From positions 992,001 to 1,056,000 of the forward strand of contig NZ_JAGVQR010000001.1 of the NCBI RefSeq assembly GCF_018275325.1: a stretch of DNA of 64,000 nucleotides. Reading direction: 5' to 3'. The notes below the pieces were generated by a model. It was not told the origin of the DNA, did not search any database, and saw only the letters and a list, made by a program, of their open reading frames with translations. This document shows positions 34,742 to 44,554 of the stretch, one piece after another (the first letter of the stretch is position 1; the number at the start of each line of letters is the position of its first letter). The position numbers and the translations under genes are program-made. This stretch comes from Nocardioides palaemonis (GTDB lineage: Bacteria > Actinomycetota > Actinomycetes > Propionibacteriales > Nocardioidaceae).

Positions 34742-36462
34742 TGCGGGGACCGTACGACGTCTGGGCGCCGCGCCCGCAGCGGGTGCGGCTGCGGATCGGT
34801 GCGGAGACCCTCGAGATGAGCCGCGGCGCCGACGACTGGTGGACCCCGGTCGAGCCGGTGCCGGACGGCGAGGCCGACTACGGCTACCTCCTCGACGACG
34901 ACCCCGACCCGCGGCCCGACCCGCGCTCGCGACGCCAGCCCGGCGGAGTGCACGAGCTGTCGCGACGGGACGTGACGACGTACGAGTGGCAGGACTCCGG
35001 GTGGACCGGCCGCCAGCTCGCCGGGTCGGTCATCTACGAGCTGCACGTCGGGACCTTCACCCCGGGCGGCACCCTCGACCACGCGATCGAGCGACTCGAC
35101 CACCTCGTCGACCTCGGCGTCGACCTGGTCGAGGTGATGCCGGTCAACGCCTTCAACGGCACGCACAACTGGGGCTACGACGGCGTCGCGTGGTTCGCGG
35201 TCGCCGAGCCCTACGGCGGTCCCGACGCCTATCGCCGCTTCGTCGACGCCTGCCACGCACGCGGGCTCGGCGTGGTGCAGGACGTGGTGCACAACCACCT
35301 CGGCCCGTCCGGCAACTACCTGCCGCTGTTCGGGCCGTACCTCAAGGAGGGGCGCAACACCTGGGGCGACCTGGTCAACCTCGACGGCGAGGGGTCCGCC
35401 GAGGTGCGCCGCTACATCCTCGACAACGTGCGGATGTGGTTCGAGGACTACCACGTCGACGCGCTGCGGCTCGACGCCGTGCACGCGCTGAGCGACACCT
35501 CCGAGGTCCACCTGCTGGAGGAGATGGCGATCGAGACCGCCGCCCTCTCGGCCCACCTGCGCCGCCCGCTCACGCTGATCGCCGAGTCCGACCTCAACGA
35601 CGCGCGGATGGTCACGCCCCGCGAGGGTGGGGGCCGCGGGCTCGACGCGCAGTGGAGCGACGACTTCCACCACGCGGTCCACGTCGCGCTGAGCGGCGAG
35701 ACCACGGGCTACTACGCCGACTTCGAGCCGCTCGAGGCGCTGGCGAAGGTGTGCGAGCGCGGGTTCTTCCACGACGGGACGTTCTCCTCCTTCCGCGGTC
35801 GCGACCACGGTCGGCCCGTCGACACCGACCACATGCCGACGTGGCGGCTGGTCGTGGCCAACCAGAACCACGACCAGGTCGGCAACCGCGCCCGCGGCGA
35901 CCGGCTCGCCGAGCACCTCGACGACGACCAGCTCGCCTGCGCCGCCCTGCTCACCCTCGCCGGACCGTTCACCCCGATGCTGTTCATGGGGGAGGAGTGG
36001 GCCGCCTCCACGCCGTTCGCCTTCTTCACCTCCCACCCCGAGCCGGAGCTCGGGAAGGCCACCGCCGAGGGCCGGGTCGCGGAGTTCGAGCAGATGGGCT
36101 GGGACCCCGACGACGTGCTCGACCCGCAGGACCCCGAGACGTTCCGACGCTCGCGGCTCGACTGGGACGAGCTCTCCACGGGCCGGCACGCCGTCGTCCT
36201 CGACTGCTACCGCCGGCTCGCCCGGCTGCGCCGCGAGCTCCCGCAGCTCACGGACCCGTCCTTCGGCGCGGTCGCCTGCGAGGTGCAGGGCCGGTTGTTC
36301 ACGATGCGCCGCGGCGACCTGCTGGTCGTGGTCAACGCGGGGGAGACCGAGGTCAGCCTCGACGTCGACGCGTCCGAGGTGCTCTTCGCGACGCCGTCCG
36401 GGGTCGAGCTGGACGCCGGGACCCTCGTCGTCCCGGCGCACGGAGGCACACTCCTGCGATAG
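34741..36462 (+). CDS. treZ: Malto-oligosyltrehalose trehalohydrolase TreZ
   Basis: 573 residues from ATG 34741, sharing the A of the treY stop. N-terminal CBM48-like domain ([18 protein letters not shown]), then [50 protein letters not shown] (nucleophile Asp), [12 protein letters not shown] (Glu) and [11 protein letters not shown]. It releases trehalose from the TreY product. Last gene of the operon; a T-rich stretch follows the stop. Confidence 0.95.
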   Translation: MRGPYDVWAPRPQRVRLRIGAETLEMSRGADDWWTPVEPVPDGEADYGYLLDDDPDPRPDPRSRRQPGGVHELSRRDVTTYEWQDSGWTGRQLAGSVIYELHVGTFTPGGTLDHAIERLDHLVDLGVDLVEVMPVNAFNGTHNWGYDGVAWFAVAEPYGGPDAYRRFVDACHARGLGVVQDVVHNHLGPSGNYLPLFGPYLKEGRNTWGDLVNLDGEGSAEVRRYILDNVRMWFEDYHVDALRLDAVHALSDTSEVHLLEEMAIETAALSAHLRRPLTLIAESDLNDARMVTPREGGGRGLDAQWSDDFHHAVHVALSGETTGYYADFEPLEALAKVCERGFFHDGTFSSFRGRDHGRPVDTDHMPTWRLVVANQNHDQVGNRARGDRLAEHLDDDQLACAALLTLAGPFTPMLFMGEEWAASTPFAFFTSHPEPELGKATAEGRVAEFEQMGWDPDDVLDPQDPETFRRSRLDWDELSTGRHAVVLDCYRRLARLRRELPQLTDPSFGAVACEVQGRLFTMRRGDLLVVVNAGETEVSLDVDASEVLFATPSGVELDAGTLVVPAHGGTLLR

Positions 36463-36556
36463 GCGGGGCGGTTCCGCAACTTTTTACCCTTCTGCATAGT
36501 CTCCCTGTCCGTACGGGCCTCGACGAGGCCGAACGAACACGACGACGGGGACTCCC

Positions 36557-37363
36557 ATGAACCGCACCATCACCTGGGCCGCGACCGCGGCCCTCGCCCT
36601 CAGCCCCCTCGCCCTCGCGGCGTCGAGCACCGCGGCGCCCGCCGTGCACGCGAAGGCGGGCAAGTCCTACTCGGTGACCGCGAAGGTCAACAAGGACGTC
36701 GCGATCGCCAAGGAGGACACGGTCAAGGTCAAGGGCCGCGTGTCGCCCAAGGCCAAGGGCCAGAAGGTCATCCTCCAGCAGCGCGTCGGCAACAAGAAGA
36801 AGTGGACCGTCACCGGCTCCGCGAAGATCAAGAAGAACGGCACCTACAAGCTGACCGACAAGCCGTCCACCCCCGGGTCGCGCGAGTACCGCGTCCTCAA
36901 GCCCGGGTCGAACGGCATCAAGAAGGGCTTCAGCAAGCCGGTCGAGGTCCAGGTCTACCGCTGGGAGAACCTCGCCTACCGCACCGCCGGCCCGAGCACG
37001 AACATCGCCGCAGGCGGCGTGAACATCGGCGCGCAGTTCTACGGCGCCAGCCTGTTCACCTCGGCCGCGAACACCGCGTCGACCATCGAGTACACGCTGG
37101 GCCGCAAGTGCACCCAGCTGCGCGCGAGCTACGCCCTCAGCGACGAGTCCGCCACCGGCGCGACCGGTGCGGTCACCGTGAGCGCCGACGGCACCGTCGT
37201 CGTCGCCCACGACCTCGCGGTCGGCACCATCTTCGCCGACGAGACCGTCGACATCTCCGACGCGTTCCGCCTGAAGATCGACGCCGTGGCCACGGCTCCC
37301 GCCACGGCCCCGACGGCCGCCACCGCCGCGGTCGCCACCCCCGAGGTCCTCTGCACCCGCTGA
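36557..37363 (+). CDS. Secreted protein of unknown function, 268 aa
   Basis: Signal peptide NRTITWAATAALALSPLALA with likely cleavage after STAAPA. A Lys-rich Ig-like domain (KVKGRVSPKAKGQKVILQQR, YKLTDKPSTPGSREYRVL) is followed by a domain like NPCBM/NEW2 carbohydrate-binding modules (STIEYTLGRKCTQLRASYAL, AVTVSADGTVVVAHDLAVG). Ends Ala/Thr-rich with a Cys. Probably acts at the cell surface; substrate unknown. Confidence 0.75.
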   Translation: MNRTITWAATAALALSPLALAASSTAAPAVHAKAGKSYSVTAKVNKDVAIAKEDTVKVKGRVSPKAKGQKVILQQRVGNKKKWTVTGSAKIKKNGTYKLTDKPSTPGSREYRVLKPGSNGIKKGFSKPVEVQVYRWENLAYRTAGPSTNIAAGGVNIGAQFYGASLFTSAANTASTIEYTLGRKCTQLRASYALSDESATGATGAVTVSADGTVVVAHDLAVGTIFADETVDISDAFRLKIDAVATAPATAPTAATAAVATPEVLCTR

Positions 37364-37474
37364 TCACCTCCTGATCGCGGCACGACCGCACGGTCCGCAA
37401 CGGCGGGCACCACCGGGAATCACAGGCCCGGTCGGTGCCCGCCGTTGCTCGTCCCGGGGGCGGACGACCACAGC

Positions 37475-37539
37475 AGGCAGTTCGGGCTCGGGCACCGCAG
37501 GCCCACGCGTGGTCGCGGTCGCTCGCCATCGAACTGCCT
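37475..37539. repeat. 65-bp hairpin repeat, copy 2 (AGGCAGTTCG...CGAACTGCCT)
   Basis: Same 10-base inverted ends and the same 65-bp length as 30126-30190, different interior. Together the copies bracket glgX-treY-treZ and the secreted-protein gene. It lies in the gap between that gene and prfB. Confidence 0.7.
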
Positions 37540-37611
37540 ACTTCCGTGGCTCGGGCGTGCTGATGTGATCCCCGCAGCGACGGTGATCGGGCGCCTCGGG
37601 GGTGGTGGCCG

Positions 37612-37617
37612 TAGTGT
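37612..37617 (+). promoter_or_regulatory. -10 box TAGTGT, leaderless start of prfB
   Basis: TAGTGT ends eight bases before GTG 37626 and no ribosome-binding site is present, supporting the GTG over the in-frame codon at 37602. Confidence 0.5.
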
Positions 37618-37625
37618 TTGCTCTC

Positions 37626-38741
37626 GTGGCAGGCATCGACTTCGACCAAGAGATCAAGCAGCTCCAGGCGACCATGAAGACCATCGGTCAGGTCCTCGAC
37701 CTGGACAAGATGCGCGGCGAGATCGCCGACCTCGGCGAGCAGGTCGCCGCCCCCGACCTCTGGGACGACGTCGAGAGCGCCACCCGGATCACCGGGCGCC
37801 TCTCCGCCCTCCAGGGCGAGATGGACCGCTACACCGGGCTCGAGGCCCGCATCGAGGACCTCGGGCTGATGGTCGAGATGGCCCAGGAGGAGGGCGACGC
37901 CGACACGCTCGCCGACTCCGAGGCCGAGCTCGCGCGGATCAAGAAGTCGGTGGAGTCCCTCGAGATCCGCACGCTCCTGTCCGGTGAGTACGACGAGCGC
38001 GAGGCGATCGTGACGATCCGCTCCGGCGCCGGTGGCGTCGACGCCGCCGACTTCGCCGAGATGCTGATGCGGATGTACACGCGCTGGGCCGAGCAGCACA
38101 AGTACGGCGTCGAGGTCTACGACGTGTCCTACGCCGAGGAGGCGGGCATCAAGTCCGCCGAGTTCGCCATCCACGCCCCCTACGCCTACGGCACCCTGTC
38201 GGTCGAGGCCGGCACCCACCGCCTCGTGCGGATCAGCCCGTTCGACAACCAGGGCCGCCGGCAGACCTCGTTCGCCGCCGTCGAGGTCGTGCCGGTGCTC
38301 GAGCAGACCGACGAGGTCGAGGTCGACGAGAACGACCTGCGCGTCGACGTCTTCCGCTCCGGCGGCCCGGGCGGCCAGTCGGTCAACACCACCGACTCCG
38401 CCGTGCGCCTCACCCACATCCCCACCGGCATCGTCGTGTCCTGCCAGAACGAGAAGTCGCAGCTGCAGAACAAGGCGTCCGCGATGGTCGTCCTCAAGGC
38501 CAAGCTGCTCGCCAAGCAGAAGGCCGAGGAGGCGGCGCTCAAGAAGGAGCTCAAGGGCGACGTCGCCGCCAGCTGGGGCGACCAGATGCGCAACTACGTG
38601 CTCAACCCCTACCAGATCGTCAAGGACCTGCGCACCGGCTTCGAGTCCGGCAACCCGAGCGCGGTCTTCGACGGCGACCTCGACGACTTCATGGAGGCCG
38701 GCATCCGCTGGCGCCGCGGGGCGGAGAAGGTCGACGCCTGA
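37626..38741 (+). CDS. prfB: Peptide chain release factor 2
   Basis: 371 residues from GTG 37626. The SPF codon-recognition region reads [20 protein letters not shown] (RF2 reads UGA and UAA), and the peptidyl-tRNA hydrolysis loop is [18 protein letters not shown] with the GGQ. Length fits RF2. There is no internal UGA frameshift site as in E. coli prfB; the frame is continuous, the usual actinobacterial state. Confidence 0.96.
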   Translation: MAGIDFDQEIKQLQATMKTIGQVLDLDKMRGEIADLGEQVAAPDLWDDVESATRITGRLSALQGEMDRYTGLEARIEDLGLMVEMAQEEGDADTLADSEAELARIKKSVESLEIRTLLSGEYDEREAIVTIRSGAGGVDAADFAEMLMRMYTRWAEQHKYGVEVYDVSYAEEAGIKSAEFAIHAPYAYGTLSVEAGTHRLVRISPFDNQGRRQTSFAAVEVVPVLEQTDEVEVDENDLRVDVFRSGGPGGQSVNTTDSAVRLTHIPTGIVVSCQNEKSQLQNKASAMVVLKAKLLAKQKAEEAALKKELKGDVAASWGDQMRNYVLNPYQIVKDLRTGFESGNPSAVFDGDLDDFMEAGIRWRRGAEKVDA

Positions 38742-38764
38742 CGCGCCGGCCGTAGGCTCCGGCC

Positions 38765-39067
38765 ATGGGACTCTTCAGCAAGCCCGAGGTCGTCGGACTG
38801 CAGGTCGGTGACGCCGACCGCGCCCGGGTCGACGCGCTCGAGCGCCGGGTCGCGGCGCTCGAGGCCCAGCTCGCCGGCCTGCTCGCGGCCGGTACGCCGT
38901 CCGGCGCGCCCGCAGCGGACGCGCCGGTCGCGGTCGAGCCGTGGCTCGCCGAGGTGCAGGAGCTGCGCCGCGCGGGCAAGACCATCCACGCGATCAAGGT
39001 CTACCGCGAGCACACCGGTGTCGGGCTGAAGCAAGCCAAGGACGCCGTCGAGGCGATGCCCGGCTGA
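38765..39067 (+). CDS. Ribosomal L7/L12 C-terminal-domain-like protein, 100 aa
   Basis: ATG 38765, with TAGGCT ending six bases before it (leaderless). A coiled-coil N-terminus ([20 protein letters not shown]), an Ala/Pro linker, then [30 protein letters not shown] split here for length, which is the L7/L12 C-terminal fold. It is not the ribosomal stalk protein itself (no N-terminal dimer domain). Role unknown; such proteins may touch translation GTPases. Confidence 0.8.
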   Translation: MGLFSKPEVVGLQVGDADRARVDALERRVAALEAQLAGLLAAGTPSGAPAADAPVAVEPWLAEVQELRRAGKTIHAIKVYREHTGVGLKQAKDAVEAMPG

Positions 39068-39080
39068 GGCCGGCGGAACC

Positions 39081-40334
39081 TCACTCCCAGGGCAGTCCGA
39101 GGGCTGCGCGCAGCTCGTCGGCGACGTCCTGCTCCACCCCGGGCGGCATCGGGCGGTCGGCGCCCTCGACGGCGACGAGGGCGGCGCGGTCGCCCTCGGC
39201 GGCGAACCACAGGGCAGCCCTGCCCGCCGCGCCACCGGTGTCGTACGTCGCCACGTGCACGCCGTTGGGCAGCGTCTCGACGCGCATCTGCGCATCGCGG
39301 CACGCTCGGAGCTCGGCGAGCATCGTCTCGACCTTCTCCGGGCCGCTCGTGTCGTCCGCGTAGCCCGCGAACCGGTGGGTGACGCCCTGCGGGGTGCCGC
39401 CCGCCTCGGTGGACACCGCGCCGGACTGCAGGCTCTCGCCCAGGCACGGGGTGTGGGGCGTGCCGGTGGCGGTCATCCGTGCCGCGGCGTGCCAGCCGGC
39501 CAGCGCGCGCTCGACGTCGGCGCCCGGCCAGGCAGGCAGGTCGCCCTTCCCCTCGGGCTGAGGCACGACGTCGTCCGACTCCTGGGTCCAGCCGTCGCGC
39601 AGACCCGCCACCAGCGCCTCGGCCACCCGCTCGGCGGTCGCGTCGTCCGCCACCCCGGTGTCGTTGACGACCTGGAGCTCGGCCCGGGCGTCGCCGATCC
39701 GGGCCGACCAGACGTCGCCGAGCCACATGTCGTCGGCCGCGTCGCCGTCGGACGGCATGGAGTCGTGGCGGACCTCCACCCCGTCGACGTCGTACGTCGT
39801 CGTCGTGCCGCAGGTGTCGGGGGCCGGCAGTGCACGGTCCTGCGCCTCGTCGGCCGTGGTCGCGTCGGCGAACCCCTCGACGACCACGACGGCCGAGGAC
39901 CCCGAGTGGCTCACGAACCGGGACACGCCGGTGCTGGTCGGCTCGGGCGCGGACGTCGCGCTCGCGGGTGTCGCGCAGGACTCCGCGCCGAAGCTGCCGC
40001 CGCCCCACGGCGAGTACCGCTCCCAGTCCTCCCACTCACCGATCCAGCCGTCCGTGGCGGCGGCCAGTGCGTCCCGGTCGAAGCGGGCCGACCCGCCGCC
40101 GGCGGCGACGCCGTCGCCCGCCCCGACCAGGCCGGGGACCGCGAGCCCGCCGCCGACGGCCAGCAGGGCGGCGAGGGCGACCCCGCCGACCCGCGTACGC
40201 CGGTGGCGGCGGGCGGTGGAGATCGCGGCGGCGGCGCCGGGGGACGGGGCGTGGGCCAGGTCGCGGGTGAACGACGCGAAGGCGTCGTCGAGGCGGGCGT
40301 CGAGGCGGGGGTCGAGGTGCTCGTGGTCAGACAT
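39081..40334 (-). CDS. Single-pass membrane protein paired with an ECF sigma factor
   Basis: 417 residues. Cytoplasmic N-terminus (LDDAFASFTRDLAHAPSPGA), basic HRRTR then one membrane helix (VGGVALAALLAVGGGLAVPG), then a ~330-residue outer part with several Cys (CATPAS, DTCGTTTTYDV, TPCLGES, RACRDAQM). It overlaps the sigma gene by 8 bases, the arrangement of an anti-sigma or sensor partner. No zinc-anti-sigma HxxxCxxC motif is seen, so the anti-sigma role is inferred from context only. Confidence 0.72.
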   Translation of the reverse strand: MSDHEHLDPRLDARLDDAFASFTRDLAHAPSPGAAAAISTARRHRRTRVGGVALAALLAVGGGLAVPGLVGAGDGVAAGGGSARFDRDALAAATDGWIGEWEDWERYSPWGGGSFGAESCATPASATSAPEPTSTGVSRFVSHSGSSAVVVVEGFADATTADEAQDRALPAPDTCGTTTTYDVDGVEVRHDSMPSDGDAADDMWLGDVWSARIGDARAELQVVNDTGVADDATAERVAEALVAGLRDGWTQESDDVVPQPEGKGDLPAWPGADVERALAGWHAAARMTATGTPHTPCLGESLQSGAVSTEAGGTPQGVTHRFAGYADDTSGPEKVETMLAELRACRDAQMRVETLPNGVHVATYDTGGAAGRAALWFAAEGDRAALVAVEGADRPMPPGVEQDVADELRAALGLPWE

Positions 40335-40833
40335 GGGTGTGGGCTCCGTTCGGCTCGTCGGCCAGCAGCTGGGCGAGGGCGGTGCGTCCGCGGGAGAGCC
40401 GGGCCTTGATGGTGCCGACGGGGGAGTGCTCGATGCGGGCGACCTCGTCGACCGGGAGGTCGGCGAGGTGGTGCAGGACGACGGCGCGGCGCTGGGCCTC
40501 CGGGATGCGGAGCAGCGCCTGCACCAGCGCCGTCGAGGTCTCGTCCGGGGGCGGCGCGGGGTCGCCGGGCCGGGAGCGGGCCAGCCAGCCGGCGGCGACG
40601 CGGCTGCGTCGCCAGCGGCTCACGGACAGCCGGGTCGCCACCTGGCGCACCCACGCGGCCGGCTGGTCGTAGGCCGAGACCCTGCGCCAGTGGGTCCACG
40701 CCTTGACGTAGGCCTCCTGGGCGAGCTCCTCGGCCGCGGAGCGGTCCCCGGTGAGCGCGTAGGTCACGGCGAGCGTGCGCGGCCACGTCGCCGAGTAGAA
40801 CTCCGCGAAGTCGCCCTCGGCGCCGTCGTGCAT
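40327..40833 (-). CDS. ECF (SigE-family) RNA polymerase sigma factor
   Basis: 168 residues from ATG 40833; the longer frame to 40986 adds no conserved sequence. Region 2: FAEFYSATWPRTLAVTYALT, AAEELAQEAYVKAWTHW. Region 4: ALLRIPEAQRRAVVLHHLAD, LPVDEVARIEHSPVGTIKAR, LSRGRTALAQLL. Likely drives itself and the coupled membrane protein. Target promoters cannot be read here. Confidence 0.9.
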   Translation of the reverse strand: MHDGAEGDFAEFYSATWPRTLAVTYALTGDRSAAEELAQEAYVKAWTHWRRVSAYDQPAAWVRQVATRLSVSRWRRSRVAAGWLARSRPGDPAPPPDETSTALVQALLRIPEAQRRAVVLHHLADLPVDEVARIEHSPVGTIKARLSRGRTALAQLLADEPNGAHTHV

Positions 40834-40947
40834 CCGGTTCCCCCCGTCCGGGCACCCCGAGCGGGTGCCGTCACCCAGCCAACACGCGTCACCAGCCTCA
40901 CGGGTTGCAGCGCGGCCGGAATTCGCGGATCGCCTCCACCCCTGACG

Positions 40948-40953
40948 TAGCCT
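40948..40953 (+). promoter_or_regulatory. -10 box TAGCCT, leaderless start of ftsE
   Basis: TAGCCT ends seven bases before GTG 40961; no ribosome-binding site. Same layout as the other leaderless starts in this half of the window. Confidence 0.5.
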
Positions 40954-40960
40954 CGACGCC

Positions 40961-41650
40961 GTGATTCGCTTCGAGAAGGTCACCAAGACCTATCCCGGCC
41001 ACCCCCACCCGGCGCTCGACAACATCTCCGTCGACGTCGAGAAGGGGGAGTTCGTCTTCCTCGTGGGCTCCTCGGGATCCGGCAAGTCGACCTTCCTGCG
41101 GCTGGTCCTGCGTGAGTACCGCCCGACCACCGGGCGCGTCTACGTCGCCGGCAAGGAGATCAACCGGCTGGCGAGCTGGAAGGTCCCGCGGCTGCGTCGC
41201 GACATCGGCACCGTCTTCCAGGACTTCCGCCTGCTGCCCAACAAGACGGTCAGCGAGAACGTCGCCTTCGCGCTGCAGGTGATCGGCAAGTCGCGCAAGG
41301 AGATCAAGGACGTCGTCCCCGAGACCCTCGAGCTGGTGGGCCTCGGCGGCAAGGGCGACCGGATGCCCGACGAGCTCTCCGGCGGCGAGCAGCAGCGCGT
41401 CGCGGTGGCGCGCGCGTTCGTCAACCGGCCGATGATCCTCATCGCCGACGAGCCCACCGGAAACCTCGACCCGACCACGTCGGTCGGGATCATGAAGCTG
41501 CTCGACCGGATCAACCGGACGGGCACCACGGTGGTGATGGCCACCCACGACGCCGGCATCGTCGACCAGATGCGCAAGCGCGTCATCGAGCTCGAGAACG
41601 GCCACGTCGTGCGCGACCAGGCGCAGGGCGTCTACGGCCACCAGAACTGA
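40961..41650 (+). CDS. ftsE: Cell division ATP-binding protein FtsE
   Basis: 229 residues. [20 protein letters not shown], Walker [22 protein letters not shown]-loop [12 protein letters not shown], signature [15 protein letters not shown], Walker [13 protein letters not shown]-loop VVMATHDAG. It forms an ABC-type complex with FtsX and, in actinobacteria, activates a cell-wall hydrolase at the septum. ftsX follows after 46 bases. Confidence 0.96.
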   Translation: MIRFEKVTKTYPGHPHPALDNISVDVEKGEFVFLVGSSGSGKSTFLRLVLREYRPTTGRVYVAGKEINRLASWKVPRLRRDIGTVFQDFRLLPNKTVSENVAFALQVIGKSRKEIKDVVPETLELVGLGGKGDRMPDELSGGEQQRVAVARAFVNRPMILIADEPTGNLDPTTSVGIMKLLDRINRTGTTVVMATHDAGIVDQMRKRVIELENGHVVRDQAQGVYGHQN

Positions 41651-41696
41651 CCTCCCCACCAGCCACAGCAGACAGCAGATCGAGAGCCTCCCCTCC

Positions 41697-42608
41697 ATGC
41701 AGCTTCGCTACGTCTACTCCGAGCTCGGCCAGGGCCTGCGCCGCAACCTGTCGATGCACCTCGCGGTGGTGCTCACCCTCTTCGTGTCGCTGACCCTCGT
41801 CGGGCTCGGCGTGATGTTCAACCAGCAGGCCGCCAAGGCCGCCGAGCAGTGGGGCAACCAGCTGCAGATCACGGTCTACCTCTGCCGGGTCAACGACAGC
41901 AGCGCGGTGTGCCCCAACGCGGTCACCGACGAGCAGAAGTCCGCGATCGCTGCGGTCGTCGACGACAACCCGGAGGTCGCCGACTACCACTTCGAGTCCA
42001 GCGAGCAGGCGCTCGACAAGGCGCGCGAGCTCTACGGCGACGAGCTGTTCTCCGGCGACAACCCGGCGATCACCGCCGACGACATGCCGCAGACCGTGTG
42101 GATCACGCTCGACGACCCCGAGCAGTACGAGGGCATCACCAGCGCCGTCCAGGGCCTCGACGGGGTGTCGAAGGTGCGCGACATGCGCGAGCAGGTCGCC
42201 CCGATCCTCGACTCGATCAACATGCTCCAGTGGGTCGCCCTCGGCACCGCCGCCTTCCTGGTGTTCGCGGCCTTGCTGCTGGTGGCCAACACCATCCGGC
42301 TGGCGGCGTTCGCGCGGCGCAAGGAGATCGGGATCATGCGCCTGGTGGGCGCCTCGACGCTCTACATCGCGCTGCCCTTCCTGCTCGAGGCGCTGGTGAC
42401 CGCGCTGATCGGCGTCGCGCTGGCTGCTGGCGCGCTCGCGGCGTTCATGCAGTTCGGCATCGACGACCTGTCGCAGAACCGGCTGAAGTTCGTGCCGTGG
42501 ATCGGCTGGAACGAGACGCTGCTGGCGATGGGGTCGGTCGCGGTGCTCGGTCCGCTGCTCACGCTGCTCCCGACACTCGTGCTGACGCGCAAATACCTCA
42601 AAGTCTGA
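41697..42608 (+). CDS. ftsX: Cell division protein FtsX
   Basis: 303 residues. Cytoplasmic start QLRYVYSELGQGLRRNLSMH, first helix VVLTLFVSLTLVGLGVMF, an extracellular ~120-residue domain with a Cys pair (LCRVNDSSAVCPN) typical of actinobacterial FtsX, then three C-terminal helices (WVALGTAAFLVFAALLLVAN onward) with the coupling region RRKEIGIMRLVGAS. The outer domain recruits a coiled-coil hydrolase, probably the next gene. Confidence 0.95.
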   Translation: MQLRYVYSELGQGLRRNLSMHLAVVLTLFVSLTLVGLGVMFNQQAAKAAEQWGNQLQITVYLCRVNDSSAVCPNAVTDEQKSAIAAVVDDNPEVADYHFESSEQALDKARELYGDELFSGDNPAITADDMPQTVWITLDDPEQYEGITSAVQGLDGVSKVRDMREQVAPILDSINMLQWVALGTAAFLVFAALLLVANTIRLAAFARRKEIGIMRLVGASTLYIALPFLLEALVTALIGVALAAGALAAFMQFGIDDLSQNRLKFVPWIGWNETLLAMGSVAVLGPLLTLLPTLVLTRKYLKV

Positions 42609-42698
42609 TCGGCGCGGGTTAGCGTCTCCTCGACCTCCCGCGCCGGACGGTGGGGGAGGCCACCCTTCCCCGCTTCCCCAACGCAAAGGCTCCCCCCG

Positions 42699-43988
42699 GT
42701 GCGTCCCCTTCCCCGTTTGACGCTGCCCCGTACCGCCCACCGTCGTCTGGCCACCTCGATGGCGCTCGCGATGGCGCTGGGCGTGTCCTCCTTCGCGGTC
42801 GCGCAGGCCGCCGACGACCTCAAGGACAAGCAGAAGCAGGTCGAGCGGGAGGTCAAGGGCGCCCAGCGCGACCTCGACGAGTCCAGCGCCGACCTGCAGG
42901 CCGCCACGGCCCGGCTCGACGCGGCCAAGGGTCAGCTGGTCACCGCCAAGACCCAGCTCGCCACCGCGCGCGGCAAGGTCGCGGTGGCGCAGGAGCGGGA
43001 CGCCGAGATGCAGGCCGAGCTCGCCGCGGCCGAGGCCGCGCTGGTCGAGGCCGAGGCCGCGCTCACCCAGGGCCAGGCGGACGCCGAGGCCCAGCGCGAG
43101 AAGGTCGCCACGACCGTCGCTGACATGTACTCCGAGGGCGACCCGGAGCTGATCGCGTTCTCCTCGCTGATCGAGGCGGAGTCGACCGAGGAGCTCACCC
43201 GCCGCGACGGCGTGCGCGACGTGATCGTCGGCCAGGAGGCGCGCGCGTACGACGAGCTCAAGGCGGCCGAGGTGCTGCTGCAGGTCCAGGAGCAGCAGGT
43301 CTCCGACGCCCGCGACGACGTGGCCGCCAAGCGGCAGGCCGCCGCCGACCACCTCACGCTGATGCAGACCCTCGAGGCGGAGGAGCAGGCCGCCAAGGAC
43401 TCCGTCGTCTCGCTGGTCATCGAGCGCCGCGACGCCCAGGAGGGCGCCCGCAAGGCCCGCGCCCGCGACGCGGCCAAGCTGCGCCAGCACCTCGCGGAGC
43501 AGAAGAAGATCGAGGAGATGCTCAAGCGGCGCGCCGCCCGCGCGCTGGCCCGCCAGCGCGCCCACGCCCGCTCGCAGTCCAGCGGCTCGTCGACCGGCCT
43601 GCTGCTCAAGCCCGTCGACGGCTACGTCACCTCGCCGTTCGGCTACCGCGAGCACCCGATCTACCACTACTGGGGTCTGCACGACGGCGTCGACTTCGGC
43701 GGCGGCTGCGGCACCCCGCTGCGAGCCGCCGCGCCCGGGCGGGTCGTGTCGTCGTACTGGAGCGACGTCTACGGCCACCGGCTGATCATCGACAACGGCG
43801 CGATGGCGGGCGTCGGCGTCGCCACGATCTACAACCACGCCAGCAGCTACAACGTCGGCGTCGGCGACCAGGTCCAGGAGGGCCAGGTCATCGGCTACGA
43901 GGGCAGCACCGGCTGGTCGACCGGCTGCCACCTGCACTTCACGGTGATGGCCAACGGCAAGGCCGTCGACCCGATGCCCTGGTTCTGA
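42699..43988 (+). CDS. Coiled-coil M23 peptidase, likely FtsEX-controlled wall hydrolase
   Basis: 429 residues from GTG 42699. Signal peptide (LATSMALAMALGVSSFAVAQ, cleavage after AQA). Residues ~40-290 are heptad-rich coiled coils (DLKDKQKQVEREVKGAQRDL and similar), then the LytM/M23 domain: SPFGYREHPIYHYWGLHDGV, DFGGGCGTPLRAAAPGRVVS and CHLHFTVMANG, giving the H-x3-D and HxH zinc ligands. Coiled coil plus M23 is the EnvC-like design; placing it after ftsX suggests FtsEX drives it. It cuts peptidoglycan cross-bridges outside the membrane. Confidence 0.9.
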   Translation: MRPLPRLTLPRTAHRRLATSMALAMALGVSSFAVAQAADDLKDKQKQVEREVKGAQRDLDESSADLQAATARLDAAKGQLVTAKTQLATARGKVAVAQERDAEMQAELAAAEAALVEAEAALTQGQADAEAQREKVATTVADMYSEGDPELIAFSSLIEAESTEELTRRDGVRDVIVGQEARAYDELKAAEVLLQVQEQQVSDARDDVAAKRQAAADHLTLMQTLEAEEQAAKDSVVSLVIERRDAQEGARKARARDAAKLRQHLAEQKKIEEMLKRRAARALARQRAHARSQSSGSSTGLLLKPVDGYVTSPFGYREHPIYHYWGLHDGVDFGGGCGTPLRAAAPGRVVSSYWSDVYGHRLIIDNGAMAGVGVATIYNHASSYNVGVGDQVQEGQVIGYEGSTGWSTGCHLHFTVMANGKAVDPMPWF

Positions 43989-43995
43989 CGACCTC

Positions 43996-44031
43996 GGTGG
44001 TTGAGGTGCGAGCGCAGCGAGCCTCGAAACC
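43996..44031 (+). repeat. Dispersed repeat GGTGGTTGAGGTGCGAGCGC (copy 1)
   Basis: 36 bases also found at 54967-55002 with one difference near the end (GAAACC against GAGACC). Internal GAGGTGCGAGCGCAGCGAGC gives a partial hairpin. Repeats of this form are scattered between genes in Nocardioides-type genomes. Confidence 0.75.
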
Positions 44032-44070
44032 GCCGTGCACCTGACTGGAACGCTCTGGGACACTGGGGCC

Positions 44071-44550
44071 ATGGCGAAGGAGCAGGGCCAGAAGCTGGTC
44101 GCGCAGAACAAGAAGGCGCGCCACGACTACCACATCGAGGACACCTGGGAGGCCGGGCTCGTCCTGATGGGGACCGAGGTCAAGTCGCTGCGCCAGGGCC
44201 GTGCCTCGCTGGTCGACGGGTTCGCCGAGATCGACAACGGCGAGGCGTGGCTGCTCGGGGTCCACATCCCCGAGTACAGCCAGGGCACGTGGACCAACCA
44301 CGCCGCCCGGCGGCGCCGCAAGCTGCTGCTCAACCGCTCCGAGATCGACAAGATCGAGCGCAAGATCACCGACAAGGGCTACACGATCGTCCCGCTGTCG
44401 CTCTACTTCAAGGACGGCCGGGCCAAGGTCGAGATCGCCCTGGCCAAGGGCAAGAAGGCCTACGACAAGCGGCACACCCTGGCCGAGCGCCAGGCCAACC
44501 GGGAGAAGGTCGAGGCGGTCCAGCGCCGGCTCAAGGGGCACCGGGACTGA
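44071..44550 (+). CDS. smpB: SsrA-binding protein SmpB
   Basis: 159 residues from ATG 44071. Signatures: [80 protein letters not shown], with a basic C-terminal tail. It binds tmRNA and brings it to stalled ribosomes; the tmRNA gene itself is at 54445 in this window. Confidence 0.97.
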   Translation: MAKEQGQKLVAQNKKARHDYHIEDTWEAGLVLMGTEVKSLRQGRASLVDGFAEIDNGEAWLLGVHIPEYSQGTWTNHAARRRRKLLLNRSEIDKIERKITDKGYTIVPLSLYFKDGRAKVEIALAKGKKAYDKRHTLAERQANREKVEAVQRRLKGHRD

Positions 44551-44554
44551 CCGC

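Noticed and set aside
37626..37720. Programmed frameshift in prfB
   Set aside because: The frame is continuous from the GTG with no in-frame UGA, as usual in actinobacteria.
41583..44111. An 842-residue minus-strand frame across ftsX and the M23 gene
   Set aside because: Low-complexity Arg/Gly/Val composition opposite two well-supported genes; shadow.
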